Positions 20,567 through 30,310 are shown, counted from the first letter of the stretch. The stretch is DNA of 34,386 nucleotides from Ichthyobacteriaceae bacterium (GCA_023145615.1 JAGLDK010000044.1:1-34386); one strand, 5' to 3'. Notes: generated by a model not told the origin, from the sequence alone. Numbers and translations: made by a program.

Positions 20567-20976
20567 TTTTTATATAGCCTTTTGCTGATGTTAATTGTTT
20601 TTGTACAACTTAGTTAACAATATTATCAGCACTTTATTATTCTTGATTTCGAAGATGCGAAAATACGACAATTAATCGTGTTTTTGAAATAGTTGTTTTT
20701 ATCAATGTTTTTATTGTAATTCAATGTTGTTTGGTTATCTGATAAATAGTTGTTATAGGTAGTTATTATAGATAGTAACGGTATTAGCCATAATTACGAG
20801 TTTTTAAAGCACTATTTTTTTTAAAAAAGCTGTGTAATACATAGGCTTTTGAGCTATATGTTAAAGTTTTATTTTATGAATTAACTTATTAAAGTAAAAT
20901 ATATATTTGTTGGTTATATGCAACGTGTTTAATATGTGTATATAGTGTAATCTATTTTCCCACAAGTAGAAGAAAA

Positions 20977-22215
20977 ATGTTAGAAAAAACTATTGATAGA
21001 AGTAGTAATGCTTCATGGAGTACCGAGTGTTTTGTTTCGGTTTGTAATAGAACCGGAATGCGTAAAAGTCAGAAACCCGAATGGGCTTATATTGAAGGTC
21101 AGGGTGCGCGTGGATTTATGTTTTACTTGCTTGGCGATAATATTATAGTTGGAGAATGGTATGGTTATGCTAATGCGTCATTAATTCATAAAATTGATGT
21201 TACTTATAGAGATTTGTTAGAGACTTTTAATTTGTCAGAAAAAAAATACCATTACATTTTAGATTTTTCTAGTACACTAGGTATTTCGTTTGATGTAAAA
21301 GATTTAGTAGAAGGTTTTTTTGAAAAACATATTAAAAATATAATTACTCATCCACTTGTTGGAGTATCTAGAGGATTAAAGTCGACCATTCAAGCAGGTA
21401 TGACATATTTAGATACGGATAATAAAACTGGGTTTTATAGTAATTTACAAAAAGCTGTTGATAGTATAGTTTTTAGAGTTTTAAAACAAACATTTAATAA
21501 CGGAAATATTGTTCATAAATCGGCTTGGAAATATCATAATACTTTAAGTGGGTATAAAATGATAGGTCAGCTAATTGATGATAGAATTGTTTATAGAAAA
21601 TTTTCGGGTAAACTTAAATTAGCCGACGCACAAAAAAGTAATAAAATTGGCTATGATGTTGTAAATAGTGCAATTGGAAATAATATAATTTTAATTGATG
21701 ACATTGCCGGTGTAAATACTGTTTTTGGTAAAACTATGATTGAGGTAACTTCTTTTTACTCTAATATACCAAGTAGTGTTAAAAAGGTAATTATGGTTGG
21801 TTCATCTTTTGGCAATAAAATGGTTAATAAGTTGTATGTAAAATTTGTTAGTTTTGGTTTTACAGTTGATTTTGCCGATACTACCGAAGATGCTTACCGT
21901 ATGGCTTTAAAATATACTAACGATACTAGTTTACGAGAGTTAAATGAATCGAATAGAGCTAATATTAGAGTAAATCAGCTAAGAGAGGTTATTGGAGATA
22001 TGACATGGAATTTAGAAGATGTTAATAATCAGGATTTAGTTGGAAAAGATGAGTTTTCGGTTTTATTTGAATCTTTAGAAGTTTTAAAACGAGATATGCT
22101 TTATGCAAAATATAAGTTTAGTGAAAATAAGGAAATGGTAAATCTTGAATCGACTAAAACTTGTGCAGATATTAAAGAAGAGTTAAGAGCAAAAATGTTA
22201 GAGATTGAACAGTAA
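20977..22215 (+). CDS. uncharacterised protein, possible tandem STAS/SpoIIAA-like domains plus C-terminal helical region
   Basis: Long ORF; internal similarity between about aa 46-165 and aa 195-315 (see findings); no recognised catalytic motif. Confidence 0.8.
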   Translation: MLEKTIDRSSNASWSTECFVSVCNRTGMRKSQKPEWAYIEGQGARGFMFYLLGDNIIVGEWYGYANASLIHKIDVTYRDLLETFNLSEKKYHYILDFSSTLGISFDVKDLVEGFFEKHIKNIITHPLVGVSRGLKSTIQAGMTYLDTDNKTGFYSNLQKAVDSIVFRVLKQTFNNGNIVHKSAWKYHNTLSGYKMIGQLIDDRIVYRKFSGKLKLADAQKSNKIGYDVVNSAIGNNIILIDDIAGVNTVFGKTMIEVTSFYSNIPSSVKKVIMVGSSFGNKMVNKLYVKFVSFGFTVDFADTTEDAYRMALKYTNDTSLRELNESNRANIRVNQLREVIGDMTWNLEDVNNQDLVGKDEFSVLFESLEVLKRDMLYAKYKFSENKEMVNLESTKTCADIKEELRAKMLEIEQ

Positions 22216-22261
22216 ACAAAAATAATGTTGCTATCTGTAATTTGTAATAGCAATTAAACAT

Positions 22262-22304
22262 AAAAAAAGCGTTGAAATGAATAATTCATTTCAACGCTTT
22301 TTTT
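22262..22304. terminator. bidirectional intrinsic terminator
   Basis: AAAAAAAGCGTTGAAATGAA/TTCATTTCAACGCTTTTTTT between convergent genes. Confidence 0.88.
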
Positions 22305-22337
22305 ATTATATGATATTTTTGTTTAATCGGGGAGATG

Positions 22338-23294
22338 TTATTTTTCTAAAATCCACGATTTTTTACCGTATCTATAATTTACTTTGTTTAAAAATTGTTT
22401 AGCATCCATTACGTTTCCAAAACTTTTGTAGGATACAATATAAAGTCCTTTACTTGTTTTTCCAATAACGCTACTTTCTAAACCTTCGTTAGAGTTGTTT
22501 TTAATACATCTTTTAGCATTATTTTCTTGGCTAAATAAACCTGCTATTACGTGGTAATGAAAATCGGGTTTCACAACAGGAATAATTTTAGGCTCTACAA
22601 CTTCGGCAACATGTTTTATAGAAATAGTTTTTTCTTCAACAACTTTTTCTTCAACCTTTTTAACAACTTCTTTAGTGTTTAAATTGTTGCTACCCGATAT
22701 TGATAACGATGCATCGTAAGCCGATGATTTATTACCAACAATATTGTTAATTGTTACCGAAGTAATTATACCAATAACAGGTACTAATATAGCTGCGTAT
22801 CTTAAAACCTTTCGGTAATTAAAAATACTTTTATCGTTATGTGCGTTCTTTATTTCCTTAACAATAATTGATTCTCTTTTAACCTCTAAAGCAGTAAAAG
22901 GTACCATTCCAAAAGAGTCGGTTAAGTGGTTGGCTTCAGTGTTCGATTCAAAAGCCATAATGCCATTATCATCTAAGCTAAAATCACCAACATTACTAAT
23001 TGTAGCATTTCCGTTGTGGTTAAGTTGTTCTTTCCACTCGGCAACACAATTGTCTATAATTTTTAAAGCCTCAGCATAGCTTATTTTTAAACTACCACTT
23101 ATGTAGTTTGCCAATAATCCATCATTTTTAACTAATAGTTTGTTGAAAACAATTTCTTTAGTTGGTGGCAAAAATTTATGTTCAAGGTGTAATGTTCTGG
23201 CCGAAGTTTTGCTAGCCACAAATCCTCCGAATTTTGGAATAACAACACAGTCGTATCTATACAACAGGTCGTCAATATATTTATCAATTACCAT
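22338..23294 (-). CDS. HU-CCDC81-like and SPOR domain membrane protein
   Basis: N-terminal HU/CCDC81-type domain (YRYDCVVIPKFGGFVASKTSA), central TM (YAAILVPVIGIITSVTI), C-terminal SPOR (YHVIAGLFSQENNAKRCI...LYIVSYKSFGN). Confidence 0.87.
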   Translation of the reverse strand: MVIDKYIDDLLYRYDCVVIPKFGGFVASKTSARTLHLEHKFLPPTKEIVFNKLLVKNDGLLANYISGSLKISYAEALKIIDNCVAEWKEQLNHNGNATISNVGDFSLDDNGIMAFESNTEANHLTDSFGMVPFTALEVKRESIIVKEIKNAHNDKSIFNYRKVLRYAAILVPVIGIITSVTINNIVGNKSSAYDASLSISGSNNLNTKEVVKKVEEKVVEEKTISIKHVAEVVEPKIIPVVKPDFHYHVIAGLFSQENNAKRCIKNNSNEGLESSVIGKTSKGLYIVSYKSFGNVMDAKQFLNKVNYRYGKKSWILEK

Positions 23295-23314
23295 ATAAGA
23301 AATTATTTATCGTA

Positions 23315-23322
23315 CAAAAATA
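23315..23322 (-). promoter_or_regulatory. candidate -7 promoter element (TATTTTTG) for the HU/SPOR gene
   Basis: CAAAAATA on + strand, 21 nt upstream of the ATG. Confidence 0.45.
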
Positions 23323-23853
23323 TCATTATTGCGTTAATATTGAAGTTTTTTTCAAGTTTATTATCAATGTCATATAATATGCTATATTATAAAAGCTATT
23401 TATTTATATCAATTTTTTTTGACAAACAACTGTGTTAATAGTTAATCAATGTATTTTATATTGCAAATTAGCTTACTAATTAGTTAGCATATAGTTAATT
23501 ATGGTTTGTTTTAGTTTTATATATGTATATTTTGCTTATATGTAAATATGCTTTTATTTAATGTTTTTAAGGTATAATTGATGCCGATATTTTTTTTACT
23601 AAAAATAGTAGTACAAGTGTTTTTTACTGAAATACTAATAGTTATGTAGGCTTTTATTGTTGATATTTTCATTTATACTTACGGTGTTTTTCCTAAAAAT
23701 CACTTTTTTAAAGTAAGTTTTGAATAAAATTTATTTTCAATAATTATTTTTGATAGTTTACGTTTTCCGATTATCATTTCGTTAAATTTAAATTCACAAT
23801 TGGTTTTAAAATAATACTTATAGCCTAACATTTCAACACTAAAGTTAATTTAA

Positions 23854-24945
23854 ATGGATGACGAAATATTTTACACCGTAGCTTTGTTAAAAACAAAAGG
23901 TATTGGAATACAAAGTGCAAAAAGAATGATTGATGCTTTTGGTGGTGCTAAAAAACTTTTCGAAGCTAAAAAGTCGGACATTGTTTTAAAGGCAAAAATT
24001 AAACCTTATGTGTTAAATAATTTTAATAGTAAAGAATCGTTGTTGTTTGCCGAAAAGGAGGTTGATTTTATCCGTAAAAATAATATTTCGTTCCATAGTT
24101 TCAATAGTAAATCGTACCCCACTTTGTTGAAACAAATTTACGATAGCCCTGTGTATATTATGACTAAAGGAAATGTAATATTAAATACAAATAGAGTTAT
24201 TAGTATTGTTGGCACTCGAAATATGACTCAATACGGTAGAAAATTCTGTAATGAGTTAATTGAAGAAATTGCTCAGTATAATCCAACTATTATTAGTGGT
24301 TTGGCTTACGGAATTGATATTACAGCACATAAAGCGGCATTAAATAATAATTTGGCAACTATTGGAGTGGTAGCTCATGGTTTAAATCAGATTTATCCAA
24401 ATAGTCATACATCTACTGCAAAACAAATGATGCAGAGTGGAGGATTGTTAACAGAGTTTAATAGCGATGAGGTGCCCGATAGAGAACATTTTCCGCAACG
24501 AAACAGAATAATTGCAGGTATTAGTAAAACCACAATAGTTATTGAGGCTGCTAAAAAAGGAGGTGCACTTATTACTGCCGAATTAGCAAACGATTATAAT
24601 AGAGATGTTTTTGCTGTGCCTGGCCGAAGTGGAGATTTATATTCGGAGGGTTGTAATAATTTAATTAAAGAGCACAAGGCCATACTTTTTAATAAACCCG
24701 ATGATTTGGTGAAGTATTTAGGATGGGATACTAAAAATTCAAAAGTTATACAAAAATCGTTGTTTGTTGAAACTACTAAAGATGAGGATGTAATTATGAA
24801 ACTGCTTATAGGTGCCGAAAAAAGTATCGACGATTTATCTATTTTATCAAATATGCCTGTTTATAAATTATCAGCACTTTTAATTAATCTCGAACTTAAA
24901 GATTTAGTACAGCCACTTGTTGGTAAAAGATTTCAGTTGAGGTAG
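23854..24945 (+). CDS. dprA: DNA-processing protein DprA
   Basis: Rossmann-like core ISIVGTRNMTQYGRKFCNELI, GLAYGIDITAHKAAL, FPQRNRIIAGISKTTIVIEA, VFAVPG; C-terminal winged-helix-like segment. Confidence 0.95.
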   Translation: MDDEIFYTVALLKTKGIGIQSAKRMIDAFGGAKKLFEAKKSDIVLKAKIKPYVLNNFNSKESLLFAEKEVDFIRKNNISFHSFNSKSYPTLLKQIYDSPVYIMTKGNVILNTNRVISIVGTRNMTQYGRKFCNELIEEIAQYNPTIISGLAYGIDITAHKAALNNNLATIGVVAHGLNQIYPNSHTSTAKQMMQSGGLLTEFNSDEVPDREHFPQRNRIIAGISKTTIVIEAAKKGGALITAELANDYNRDVFAVPGRSGDLYSEGCNNLIKEHKAILFNKPDDLVKYLGWDTKNSKVIQKSLFVETTKDEDVIMKLLIGAEKSIDDLSILSNMPVYKLSALLINLELKDLVQPLVGKRFQLR

Positions 24946-25162
24946 TTTTTTATAATTCTGAATTCAAGGCACAAATGCAAGTTGCTAAAGTTAGGCATCT
25001 TTACCTTGTGGCGTAATATCTAAATGTATATAATCTTAAGGGTGTTTCAACAAGCTTAACATTACGTTAAATGTGGTTTAAAATTGCAATAATAATATAG
25101 CTTTGCTGATTATTAACAATTTGCCATTATCAATTAATATAACGCCTTATATATAAAAGTTT

Positions 25163-25906
25163 ATGGATTATATACTTTTTATTGCTGCCTTTGTTTCGTC
25201 TTTTGTTTTTTCTTTAGGAGGAATAGGTGGAGCTATTATTTTAATACCTATTATGGTTTTTATGGGTATTCCTATTGCTACCGCAAAGCCTGTGGGACTG
25301 TTTGGTAATGTGGTAAGTTTATCGGGAGCTAGTATTTCTAACTATTTAAATAAGCGTATTGATTTTAAAATTGGGTTGCCAATTATTGGTTTTTCGTTTG
25401 TGTTTGCGTCAGTAGGAGCGTATGTTTCAAAATATATACCACAATTGTATATAATGCTATTGTATATTGGTTTTTTGATTTTTTCGGGGAGTATGTTTTT
25501 GTTTTTTAAAAGTAAAAATACCGATGATTACCGTACTGATCAGCCATTTATTAAACTTTCTTTAATTGGAGTTGTTTCCGGATTAATGTCGGGGTTGTTA
25601 GGTATAGGAGGCGGAAGTGTAATTGCTCCGCTTATGTTAATGATGGGCTATAATCCTAAAAAAATAGCAACCACCACAGCTTTTGTAGTTCCGTTTGCTG
25701 CACTATCGGGCTTTTTAACATATTGGTCAATGGGGGTTGTAAATTGGCATATTTTAGTAATAGTATCGGTTGCGGGTACTGCTGGTGCAATGGTAGGTAA
25801 CTCGTTTATGCAAAATAAACTTGATGCCAAAATGGTAAAGAAAATATTAGCAGTAGTGTTGTTGCTAGTTGCTGCAAAAATGGCGTATAGCCTTGATTTT
25901 GTTTAA
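25163..25906 (+). CDS. TauE/SafE family sulfite exporter-like permease
   Basis: Two hydrophobic halves with duplicated signature: GGIGGAIILIPIMVFMGIPIATAKP and GLLGIGGGSVIAPLMLMMGYNPKKIATTTA. Confidence 0.9.
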   Translation: MDYILFIAAFVSSFVFSLGGIGGAIILIPIMVFMGIPIATAKPVGLFGNVVSLSGASISNYLNKRIDFKIGLPIIGFSFVFASVGAYVSKYIPQLYIMLLYIGFLIFSGSMFLFFKSKNTDDYRTDQPFIKLSLIGVVSGLMSGLLGIGGGSVIAPLMLMMGYNPKKIATTTAFVVPFAALSGFLTYWSMGVVNWHILVIVSVAGTAGAMVGNSFMQNKLDAKMVKKILAVVLLLVAAKMAYSLDFV

Positions 25907-26013
25907 ATTTTTATTTAAACAACCTACACTGTTTTATCTATTAAATTTATCTTGATAGTATAATATATCAAGTTATACTTCAGGCAATATAAAATTGTAC
26001 TCCAAAACAATAG

Positions 26014-26030
26014 TTCCATTTAATTTGGAA
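26014..26030. promoter_or_regulatory. candidate operator palindrome upstream of the higBA-like locus
   Basis: TTCCATTTAATTTGGAA imperfect palindrome 34 nt upstream of the toxin start, a typical place for antitoxin autoregulation. Confidence 0.3.
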
Positions 26031-26063
26031 TATTTCACTGTATTTGCAATAAATAAATCAGAA

Positions 26064-26392
26064 GTGAAATTAATACGTAAAGACAAATTACTAAAGCTCA
26101 AAAGAAAGAATCAAGGAACTTTAAACTAGTCAAAGCTATTGATAAACTAATTTAAGATCTTGAAAAGTCAGACTGGAAAAACAAAATCAATCTAATAGAA
26201 TCAAGACCAGATGCAGGTAGAGTTCATAGCGAAGATGACATTAACATTCATAGAACTTTTGCTATGATAGTTTTTAATGAACAGTTTGCTGAAATATTAT
26301 GGGTTGGAAATCATCAAGAATATGATGCTACGTTCAAGGGTAATAAAAAAACGATAGAAAATTGGTTACGAAATCACGGTAAAATTAAATAA
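26064..26392 (+). pseudogene. HigB-like type II toxin pseudogene (one frameshift plus one in-frame stop)
   Basis: Frame 1: (V)KLIRKDKLLKLKRKNQGTLN*; continues in another frame as LVKAIDKLI*DLEKSDWKNKINLIESRPDAGRVHSEDDINIHRTFAMIVFNEQFAEILWVGNHQEYDATFKGNKKTIENWLRNHGKIK*. Confidence 0.75.
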
Positions 26393-26393
26393 C

Positions 26394-26944
26394 ATGGACA
26401 GATTAGAAATTGATAACATTCTGAAAATAGATAAACTCACAAGTGAACTGGAATTTGAAAGAGCAACATCTATTCAAGGAAAATTGAGACGGAAGACGAT
26501 AGTTCTTTAAAATCAGTTCAACAACACTTATTAGCCCTGATTGAAAAATATGAAAAAGAACATTGGAGCAATGAAACAAGTATTTCAGATGAACAGGTAA
26601 AAGAAAGCGATAATGCTGAAAAAATTGTAAATGCGGAAAATATATTTATCAAAAAAAGGAAAACACTTATAAAAGATAAATTAAAAGAGAGTGGTATATC
26701 TCAAAAAGATTTTGGGGGAATTCTTGGACATAAACCAAACTATATTTCTGAATTGATGAATGGAATTAGACCATTTTCTCGTGATGATATTGTTGTTATT
26801 CATAGATTATTCGATTTAGATTTTAATGACTTAATCCCTACTTTCTTGAAAGAAGAAGTCACAACACACATTAAAACGACTCTAAAAAAATTAAGAAATA
26901 GTAAAGTAGGTCTAAAAATAAAAGACTTTGATTTAGCTGAATAA
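26394..26944 (+). pseudogene. HigA-like HTH antitoxin pseudogene (single frameshift)
   Basis: Frame 1: MDRLEIDNILKIDKLTSELEFERATSIQGKLRRK; continues shifted as EDDSSLKSVQQHLLALIEKYEKEHWSNETSISDEQVKESDNAEKIVNAENIFIKKRKTLIKDKLKESGISQKDFGGILGHKPNYISELMNGIRPFSRDDIVVIHRLFDLDFNDLIPTFLKEEVTTHIKTTLKKLRNSKVGLKIKDFDLAE*; contains XRE-like HTH. Confidence 0.75.
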
Positions 26945-27141
26945 AGCCCGAAAGACTAACAAAAACTAACAAAGGCTCAAAAAAAACATATGCGGGAGTT
27001 GTTTTTAATTTGAAAGTTTAGTCTATCTATAAAACATCGCACACACTTTTTAGCCAAACCATTAAGTTTAACCTTGCTTTATGTTTTTTTAAATGTTGAT
27101 GTTCGGTTATTTTTTACGAAGTTTTTCTATTATTACCACAA

Positions 27142-27175
27142 AAAAAAGCTAACACATTTAAGTATTAGCTTTTTT
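27142..27175 (-). terminator. intrinsic terminator after the C39-like protease gene
   Basis: AAAAAAGCTAA-(12 nt)-TTAGCTTTTTT. Confidence 0.75.
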
Positions 27176-27212
27176 GTATAATTAATATTTAAGAGTGTTA
27201 ATTAATCATTAT

Positions 27213-29054
27213 CTAAAGTTTAACTATTTTCTGAATTTGAGATTTTCCATCGGCTAAATACTGTACAAAATAAACTCCTGAAGTCCAGTTTTGGGTGTTT
27301 ACAGTAAGCTCCTTTGTTGGATAATTGTTTGAGTAAACTAATGTTCCGTTTATTGAAAATACTGATATTGAATTTACTTTTTCGTTAGTTCTTATATTCA
27401 GCATTTCGGATACCGGATTTGGATATGCCAACAATGTAATTGCAGTTTCTTTATCTGCCGAAAGTGTTGAATTGCTAATGTTTATTGTGTAATATTCTGC
27501 TTCTCCTTCGTACTCTCCGCAAACTCCTGTTAAAGTTTTCGAATTATCCATAATAACCAACATGTTGTAGTTTCCTTCGGTAGTTTCTTCGGGCAGAGTA
27601 AAGTTGTTTTTATTGTAAGCAACATCATTGGCAGAGTAAACTAACTCGTTGGTTTTATCATAAAAACCGTTTTCATTAAAATCAATCCAAACTTTCCAAT
27701 TTGCATTTTTAACATCGTTGTTTATTTCTAATTTTGCAATGTCATCAGTATTATTATCTAATTCAATTGAATACTTTTTCGATAAATCAATACTAATTAC
27801 ATCAGAAGTAAAATTGGCACTTCCGTTATTGTTTTCAGTAATGTTTTGGTAAATAGTAGTTTTTGTTTCGTTATTATAAAAACTTACATTACTAATATAA
27901 ACATCGCTGTTAGTAGATTTAAATTTGCATCTTTCATCGGGATAAAAAGTATAAGAAATACCTCCTTTATTAAACCACGATTTTGCTAAATCGGTTGGAT
28001 TAGCAAGTTGATTATAACCAGTATTTCGTCGGGCAGGGTTGTTAATACGTGGTTTTCCGTTTGCGTCAATACCCGCAAACATTACAAGATGTCCTTTGTA
28101 TAGCGGTCTTCCTAACGACATTGCAATTCTTCCACCATTTGCAAGCACTTCTCGTGCATCGCTCCAATTTCGGTATTTTGTAACAGTTCCGTTAAATCCG
28201 TAGTTCGATCCGTTTTGCACAGTACGTGGCCACACACCAAATAATCTCCATTTTTTATCGTAATTTTTAAGAGCAAAATCCGATACAAATCCTTTTGGGT
28301 CACCATTATTTTCAACTCCCAAACTAAACAAAATCATTGATGTTGATGTTGGAGAGCAAATACTTGGACCTATTTCTTTACCGTTTAATTTTGTTTTAAT
28401 ATCGTACTGATAAACAAAATCTTCTTTTTTTAGTGGATTTTTAAACTCTTCGGGTTTATCGGCAACTATTGCAGTAATGTCTGCATCATCGGTAGTTCGG
28501 CTATCGGAAGCAAAAAAAGCTAGCTGATGAATTTCGGGAGATTCAATGGTGTTATCTTTTCGATATAAAAATACTTTAAACTGAATATCGGTAATATAAG
28601 TAGTAAGTTTTACTTCATCAATTGCAACTTTACCACCGTTAAAAGTTGTTGATCCGTATGAATGGTATAACCCATCAACGCCCCAATTACTATTCCAATA
28701 ACCAACAGTAATCCATTTGTCAGTCCAAACACCATCAACTTTAAATTTCATGAAAACCATAAAATAAGAGTTTCTGTTTTCGGAAGTGTAACCGTTCCAC
28801 GATGGTAATCCATGGTTAAAAGGTTTATCAAAACTAATTGGTTTTGTAATTATATAACCTTTAGTGTTGTTGCTATTTAAGGTAACCTCTCCGGTGTTGT
28901 GGTTAATTTCAACACCTTCTTTTTCTTGAATGTAGTTTGTTACAAAATCGGTACGGCTTAAAACTATTTGCTGATCGGGGTAATTTTGAGCGTATAAATT
29001 TACATTTCCAAGCATAAAAATACTTAGCATAAACATTGTAAAGTTTAATTTCAT
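27213..29054 (-). CDS. secreted C39-like cysteine protease with GEVED-like domain and T9SS type A C-terminal sorting domain
   Basis: Signal peptide; GPSICSPTSTSMILFSLG (Cys) and KGHLVMFAGID...RINNP (His/Asn) C39-like; WIDFNENGFYD...GEYEGEAEYYTI (GEVED); C-terminal LAYPNPVSEMLNI...WTSGVYFVQY..GKSQIQKIVKL. Confidence 0.85.
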   Translation of the reverse strand: MKLNFTMFMLSIFMLGNVNLYAQNYPDQQIVLSRTDFVTNYIQEKEGVEINHNTGEVTLNSNNTKGYIITKPISFDKPFNHGLPSWNGYTSENRNSYFMVFMKFKVDGVWTDKWITVGYWNSNWGVDGLYHSYGSTTFNGGKVAIDEVKLTTYITDIQFKVFLYRKDNTIESPEIHQLAFFASDSRTTDDADITAIVADKPEEFKNPLKKEDFVYQYDIKTKLNGKEIGPSICSPTSTSMILFSLGVENNGDPKGFVSDFALKNYDKKWRLFGVWPRTVQNGSNYGFNGTVTKYRNWSDAREVLANGGRIAMSLGRPLYKGHLVMFAGIDANGKPRINNPARRNTGYNQLANPTDLAKSWFNKGGISYTFYPDERCKFKSTNSDVYISNVSFYNNETKTTIYQNITENNNGSANFTSDVISIDLSKKYSIELDNNTDDIAKLEINNDVKNANWKVWIDFNENGFYDKTNELVYSANDVAYNKNNFTLPEETTEGNYNMLVIMDNSKTLTGVCGEYEGEAEYYTINISNSTLSADKETAITLLAYPNPVSEMLNIRTNEKVNSISVFSINGTLVYSNNYPTKELTVNTQNWTSGVYFVQYLADGKSQIQKIVKL

Positions 29055-29122
29055 AATTAGTTGGTTTATTGTGTTGCTTTGGTTTATTTTTTTGATGTTT
29101 TTTTTTAGATTAAGTACAAAAT

Positions 29123-29130
29123 CAAATATA
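29123..29130 (-). promoter_or_regulatory. candidate -7 promoter element (TATATTTG) for the C39-like protease gene
   Basis: CAAATATA on + strand, about 69 nt upstream of the ATG. Confidence 0.35.
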
Positions 29131-29188
29131 TATTATTGATGCCTATTGTTTAGGTTGTGCTATTGTTTTTTAGCAAATTGATATATTG

Positions 29189-29196
29189 TACCTTTG
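29189..29196 (+). promoter_or_regulatory. candidate -7 promoter element (TACCTTTG)
   Basis: TAnnTTTG match 22 nt upstream of ATG 29219. Confidence 0.5.
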
Positions 29197-29218
29197 TTTT
29201 TTGAAAAAATAAGCAATT

Positions 29219-30310
29219 ATGAAAAATATATTACAGATTATTTTAGTAGCGTTTGTGTTTACAAGTTGTGCAAATAATAGCAATAAATACATTATTAACG
29301 GAAATATTGAGGGGCTTAATAACCAACAAATTATTTATGCCAAAGTGGTTAATAATTCGCCTGTTTATATTGATACGGTTGATGTGTTGGATAATAAATT
29401 TAGTTACAATGCTGATAAATTACCCGAAAATGATTTCAGATTTTTTATACCAATGAGCAACAAAAATATATTTGTAAAAATGTATGTTGATAATTCGGAT
29501 ATTACATTATTAGGTACAATTGATAGTATTGATGATGTTAAAATTATGGGGTCGGAGAGTAACGATTTGTACTATGGTTTAATGCAAGAATATAAGATTA
29601 TTGAAAAAGAAAGTAGGGATATTCTGATAGATAAAAGCATTGCCGAAATGGATGAAGAAGAAGAGTTGGCAATTAAGCTTGATAAAAAACTTTTTAAAAG
29701 TGAAAACCGAAAAAGTGATTTGTTTTTGAATTTTGCTAAAAATAATAAATCAAGTCAGTTGTCGGTTTGGGCTTTATTTCAGATTTTAGAATTTAAAGAT
29801 TATAAGGAAATTAAACCTGTTTTCGATAATTTAAATTCGGATATTAAACAAACAAAATTAGGACAGGAGTTTAATGCAACAATTACCGAAATTGGTAAAA
29901 CTGCAATAGGAAGTTCTGCACCTCAGTTTATATTGCCTAATTTAAAGGGCGAAAAAGTTTCGTTATCGAGCTTTAAAAACAAATATGTAATGCTTGAGTT
30001 TTGGACTCCAATGTGTTATTATTGTCGTCAAGAAAATCCAAATTTGGTTGAAATTTATAGCAAGTATAAAAACAAGGGTTTCGAAATTGTAGGTATAAAT
30101 GTTGAGCCTGACGAAAATTTAGATATTTGGGAGCTTGTAATTGAGCAAGATAAATTAGCATTTCCGCAGTTGTTAGATACCGATGGTGTTGCCGATAAAT
30201 ACAAAGTATCGAGCACTCCTTACAATGTTATATTAGATAAAAATCATAAAATTATAGCCAAAAATTTACATGGCGATGAGTTAAATGCCTTTTTAGTTAA
30301 GTTGTTTTAG
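29219..30310 (+). CDS. TlpA-like thiol-disulfide oxidoreductase lipoprotein with DUF4369-like N-terminus
   Basis: Lipobox FTSC; DUF4369-like YIINGNIEGLNNQQIIYAKV; thioredoxin fold FWTPMCYYCRQENPNLVEIY (CxxC) and cis-Pro SSTPYNVI. Confidence 0.92.
   Translation: MKNILQIILVAFVFTSCANNSNKYIINGNIEGLNNQQIIYAKVVNNSPVYIDTVDVLDNKFSYNADKLPENDFRFFIPMSNKNIFVKMYVDNSDITLLGTIDSIDDVKIMGSESNDLYYGLMQEYKIIEKESRDILIDKSIAEMDEEEELAIKLDKKLFKSENRKSDLFLNFAKNNKSSQLSVWALFQILEFKDYKEIKPVFDNLNSDIKQTKLGQEFNATITEIGKTAIGSSAPQFILPNLKGEKVSLSSFKNKYVMLEFWTPMCYYCRQENPNLVEIYSKYKNKGFEIVGINVEPDENLDIWELVIEQDKLAFPQLLDTDGVADKYKVSSTPYNVILDKNHKIIAKNLHGDELNAFLVKLF

Noticed and set aside
18303-20577. Several plus-strand ORFs (18303, 18597, 19545, 19693, 20099, 20380)
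   Set aside because: All antisense to leuS, whose reading frame is clearly coding.
23340-23850. Long AT-rich intergenic region upstream of dprA
   Set aside because: Scanned for ORF fragments, repeats and hairpins; only weak short inverted repeats expected in AT-rich DNA.
25110-25145. Possible third copy of the cys-cluster repeat (attaacaatttgccattatcaattaata)
   Set aside because: Only a short AT-rich fragment matches; the distal GTGTTACGG block is missing.
26753-26944. 63-aa ORF as an independent small protein
   Set aside because: Its Met lies inside the HTH of the frameshifted HigA-like antitoxin; better explained as the 3' remnant of a pseudogene.
29253-29456. 67-aa ORF overlapping the TlpA-like gene in another frame
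   Set aside because: Embedded out of frame in a well-supported CDS.
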